This document shows positions 32,617 through 33,028 of a DNA stretch of 33,028 bases, in pieces (within the stretch, counting starts at the first letter, position 1; each line of letters opens with the position of its first letter). Under the pieces are notes generated by a model. It saw nothing but the letters and a program-made list of their open reading frames with translations, was not told the origin of the DNA and made no database searches. The position numbers and the translations under genes were made by a program. Source of the DNA: CBIFVZ01 sp966185765 (GTDB taxonomy: Bacteria > Pseudomonadota > Gammaproteobacteria > Enterobacterales > Enterobacteriaceae). The stretch is taken from positions 1 through 33,028 of the forward strand of contig CBIFVZ010000044.1 of NCBI GenBank assembly GCA_966185765.1, in the 5' to 3' direction.

Positions 32617-32953
32617 AATCATCGCTGTCTGAATAGTCTTCTACAGTATCCATCTGAGGCTTACCGCCTGAGAGAGTGTGGAAACGACGCGGGCGCTTAA
32701 TGCGCGCGGTATATTTGCTCCAGACGCGTTCTGCTTCGGTATCCGGCTCACGCTGTCCACGGCACACTGCTACAAACTGCGTCTCTTCCGCCGTTGCAGG
32801 CTCACGTTTGCCGAGATCCAGCTCATTAAATGCGTAGCCGTGACGCTCAAGCAACTGAGCCTCTTTAATGGTGAAATCACCATGACGAGAGAACCCACGC
32901 GGATAATGTTTGTTGTCGAAAAATCGATTAGTCGTCGTAAAGCTTTCCGCCAT
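32615..32953 (-). CDS. maoP: Macrodomain Ori organization protein MaoP (YifE)
   Basis: A 112-residue soluble protein, the usual length for the DUF413 family. In E. coli MaoP works with the nearby cis site maoS to organise the Ori macrodomain of the chromosome. The N-terminus SFTTTNRFFDNKHYPRGFSRHGDFTIKEA and the motif LLERHGYAFNELDLGKREP are family features; the C-terminus is acidic (TVEDYSDSDD). It ends at the shared terminator with comM. I could not place maoS from memory; if conserved, it would be expected near this gene. Confidence 0.95.
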   Translation of the reverse strand: MAESFTTTNRFFDNKHYPRGFSRHGDFTIKEAQLLERHGYAFNELDLGKREPATAEETQFVAVCRGQREPDTEAERVWSKYTARIKRPRRFHTLSGGKPQMDTVEDYSDSDD

Positions 32954-33028
32954 CCTATACGCTCCTGATTCTCTTGGCCGAGCTATTTATGGCGCGGAGT
33001 ATTAGTTACGCTTGACAGAGCGTCAAAC

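Noticed and set aside
32954..33028. The maoS site or hdfR promoter upstream of maoP
   Set aside because: The region is where such elements would be expected, but I cannot recall the maoS sequence with certainty and the window ends before any hdfR coding sequence.

Overview
The window is a housekeeping segment of an enterobacterial chromosome (order Enterobacterales, family Enterobacteriaceae or a close relative). Gene order follows the E. coli / Salmonella block argX-hisR-leuT ... yifK - ECA operon - rho - trxA - rhlB - gppA - rep - ppiC - ilvC - ilvY - ilvADEMG - comM - maoP, and most products have the same length as, and very high similarity to, the E. coli proteins as I remember them. I cannot name the genus from the sequence alone. 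It is not E. coli K-12: ilvG is intact, ppiC is duplicated, rffG/rffH are missing from the ECA operon, and an extra lipoprotein gene lies between ilvY and ilvA.

Layout. (1) 1-430, minus strand: three tRNA genes (Arg-CCG, His-GUG, Leu-CAG in transcription order) with a clear promoter upstream of argX. (2) 433-12891, minus strand: the amino acid permease yifK, then the enterobacterial common antigen (ECA) operon read as wecA-wzzE-wecB-wecC-wecD-wecE-wzxE-wecF-wzyE-wecG. Most junctions overlap or are only a few bases apart; the exceptions are a 20-base gap after wecA and a 67-base gap containing a hairpin between wzzE and wecB. (3) 13086-15229: rho with its terminator, long leader and small leader ORF rhoL, then trxA, all on minus. 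(4) 15230-17989: rhlB-gppA on plus, convergent with rep (minus). (5) 20164-20805: two tandem ppiC-type parvulins on plus with a strong terminator, followed by an ERIC repeat. (6) 20941-30800: the branched-chain amino acid block, with ilvC (minus) and ilvY (plus) diverging from an operator region, a small DUF1375-type lipoprotein, and the attenuated ilvLXGMEDA operon on minus. (7) 31070-32953: comM (yifB) and convergent maoP (yifE), sharing a bidirectional terminator that overlaps both stop codons.

How they work together. The wec/wz genes make the trisaccharide GlcNAc-ManNAcA-Fuc4NAc on undecaprenyl phosphate (WecA, WecB/WecC, WecG, WecE/WecD, WecF), flip it (WzxE), and polymerise it to a set length (WzyE, WzzE). 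The dTDP-glucose steps needed by WecE must be supplied from elsewhere in this genome because rffG and rffH are not in the operon. The ilv genes cover nearly all of isoleucine/valine synthesis: IlvA, acetolactate synthase II (IlvGM), IlvC, IlvD and IlvE, with IlvY activating ilvC and the ilvL attenuator controlling the operon.

I saw no phage, insertion sequence, CRISPR array, toxin or defence island. The region is conserved core genome. Points of interest are local: the operon contraction, the ppiC duplication, the insertion between ilvY and ilvA, the ERIC copy, three very short leader/peptide genes (rhoL, ilvX, ilvL), and a candidate CRP-S competence-type site in front of comM.
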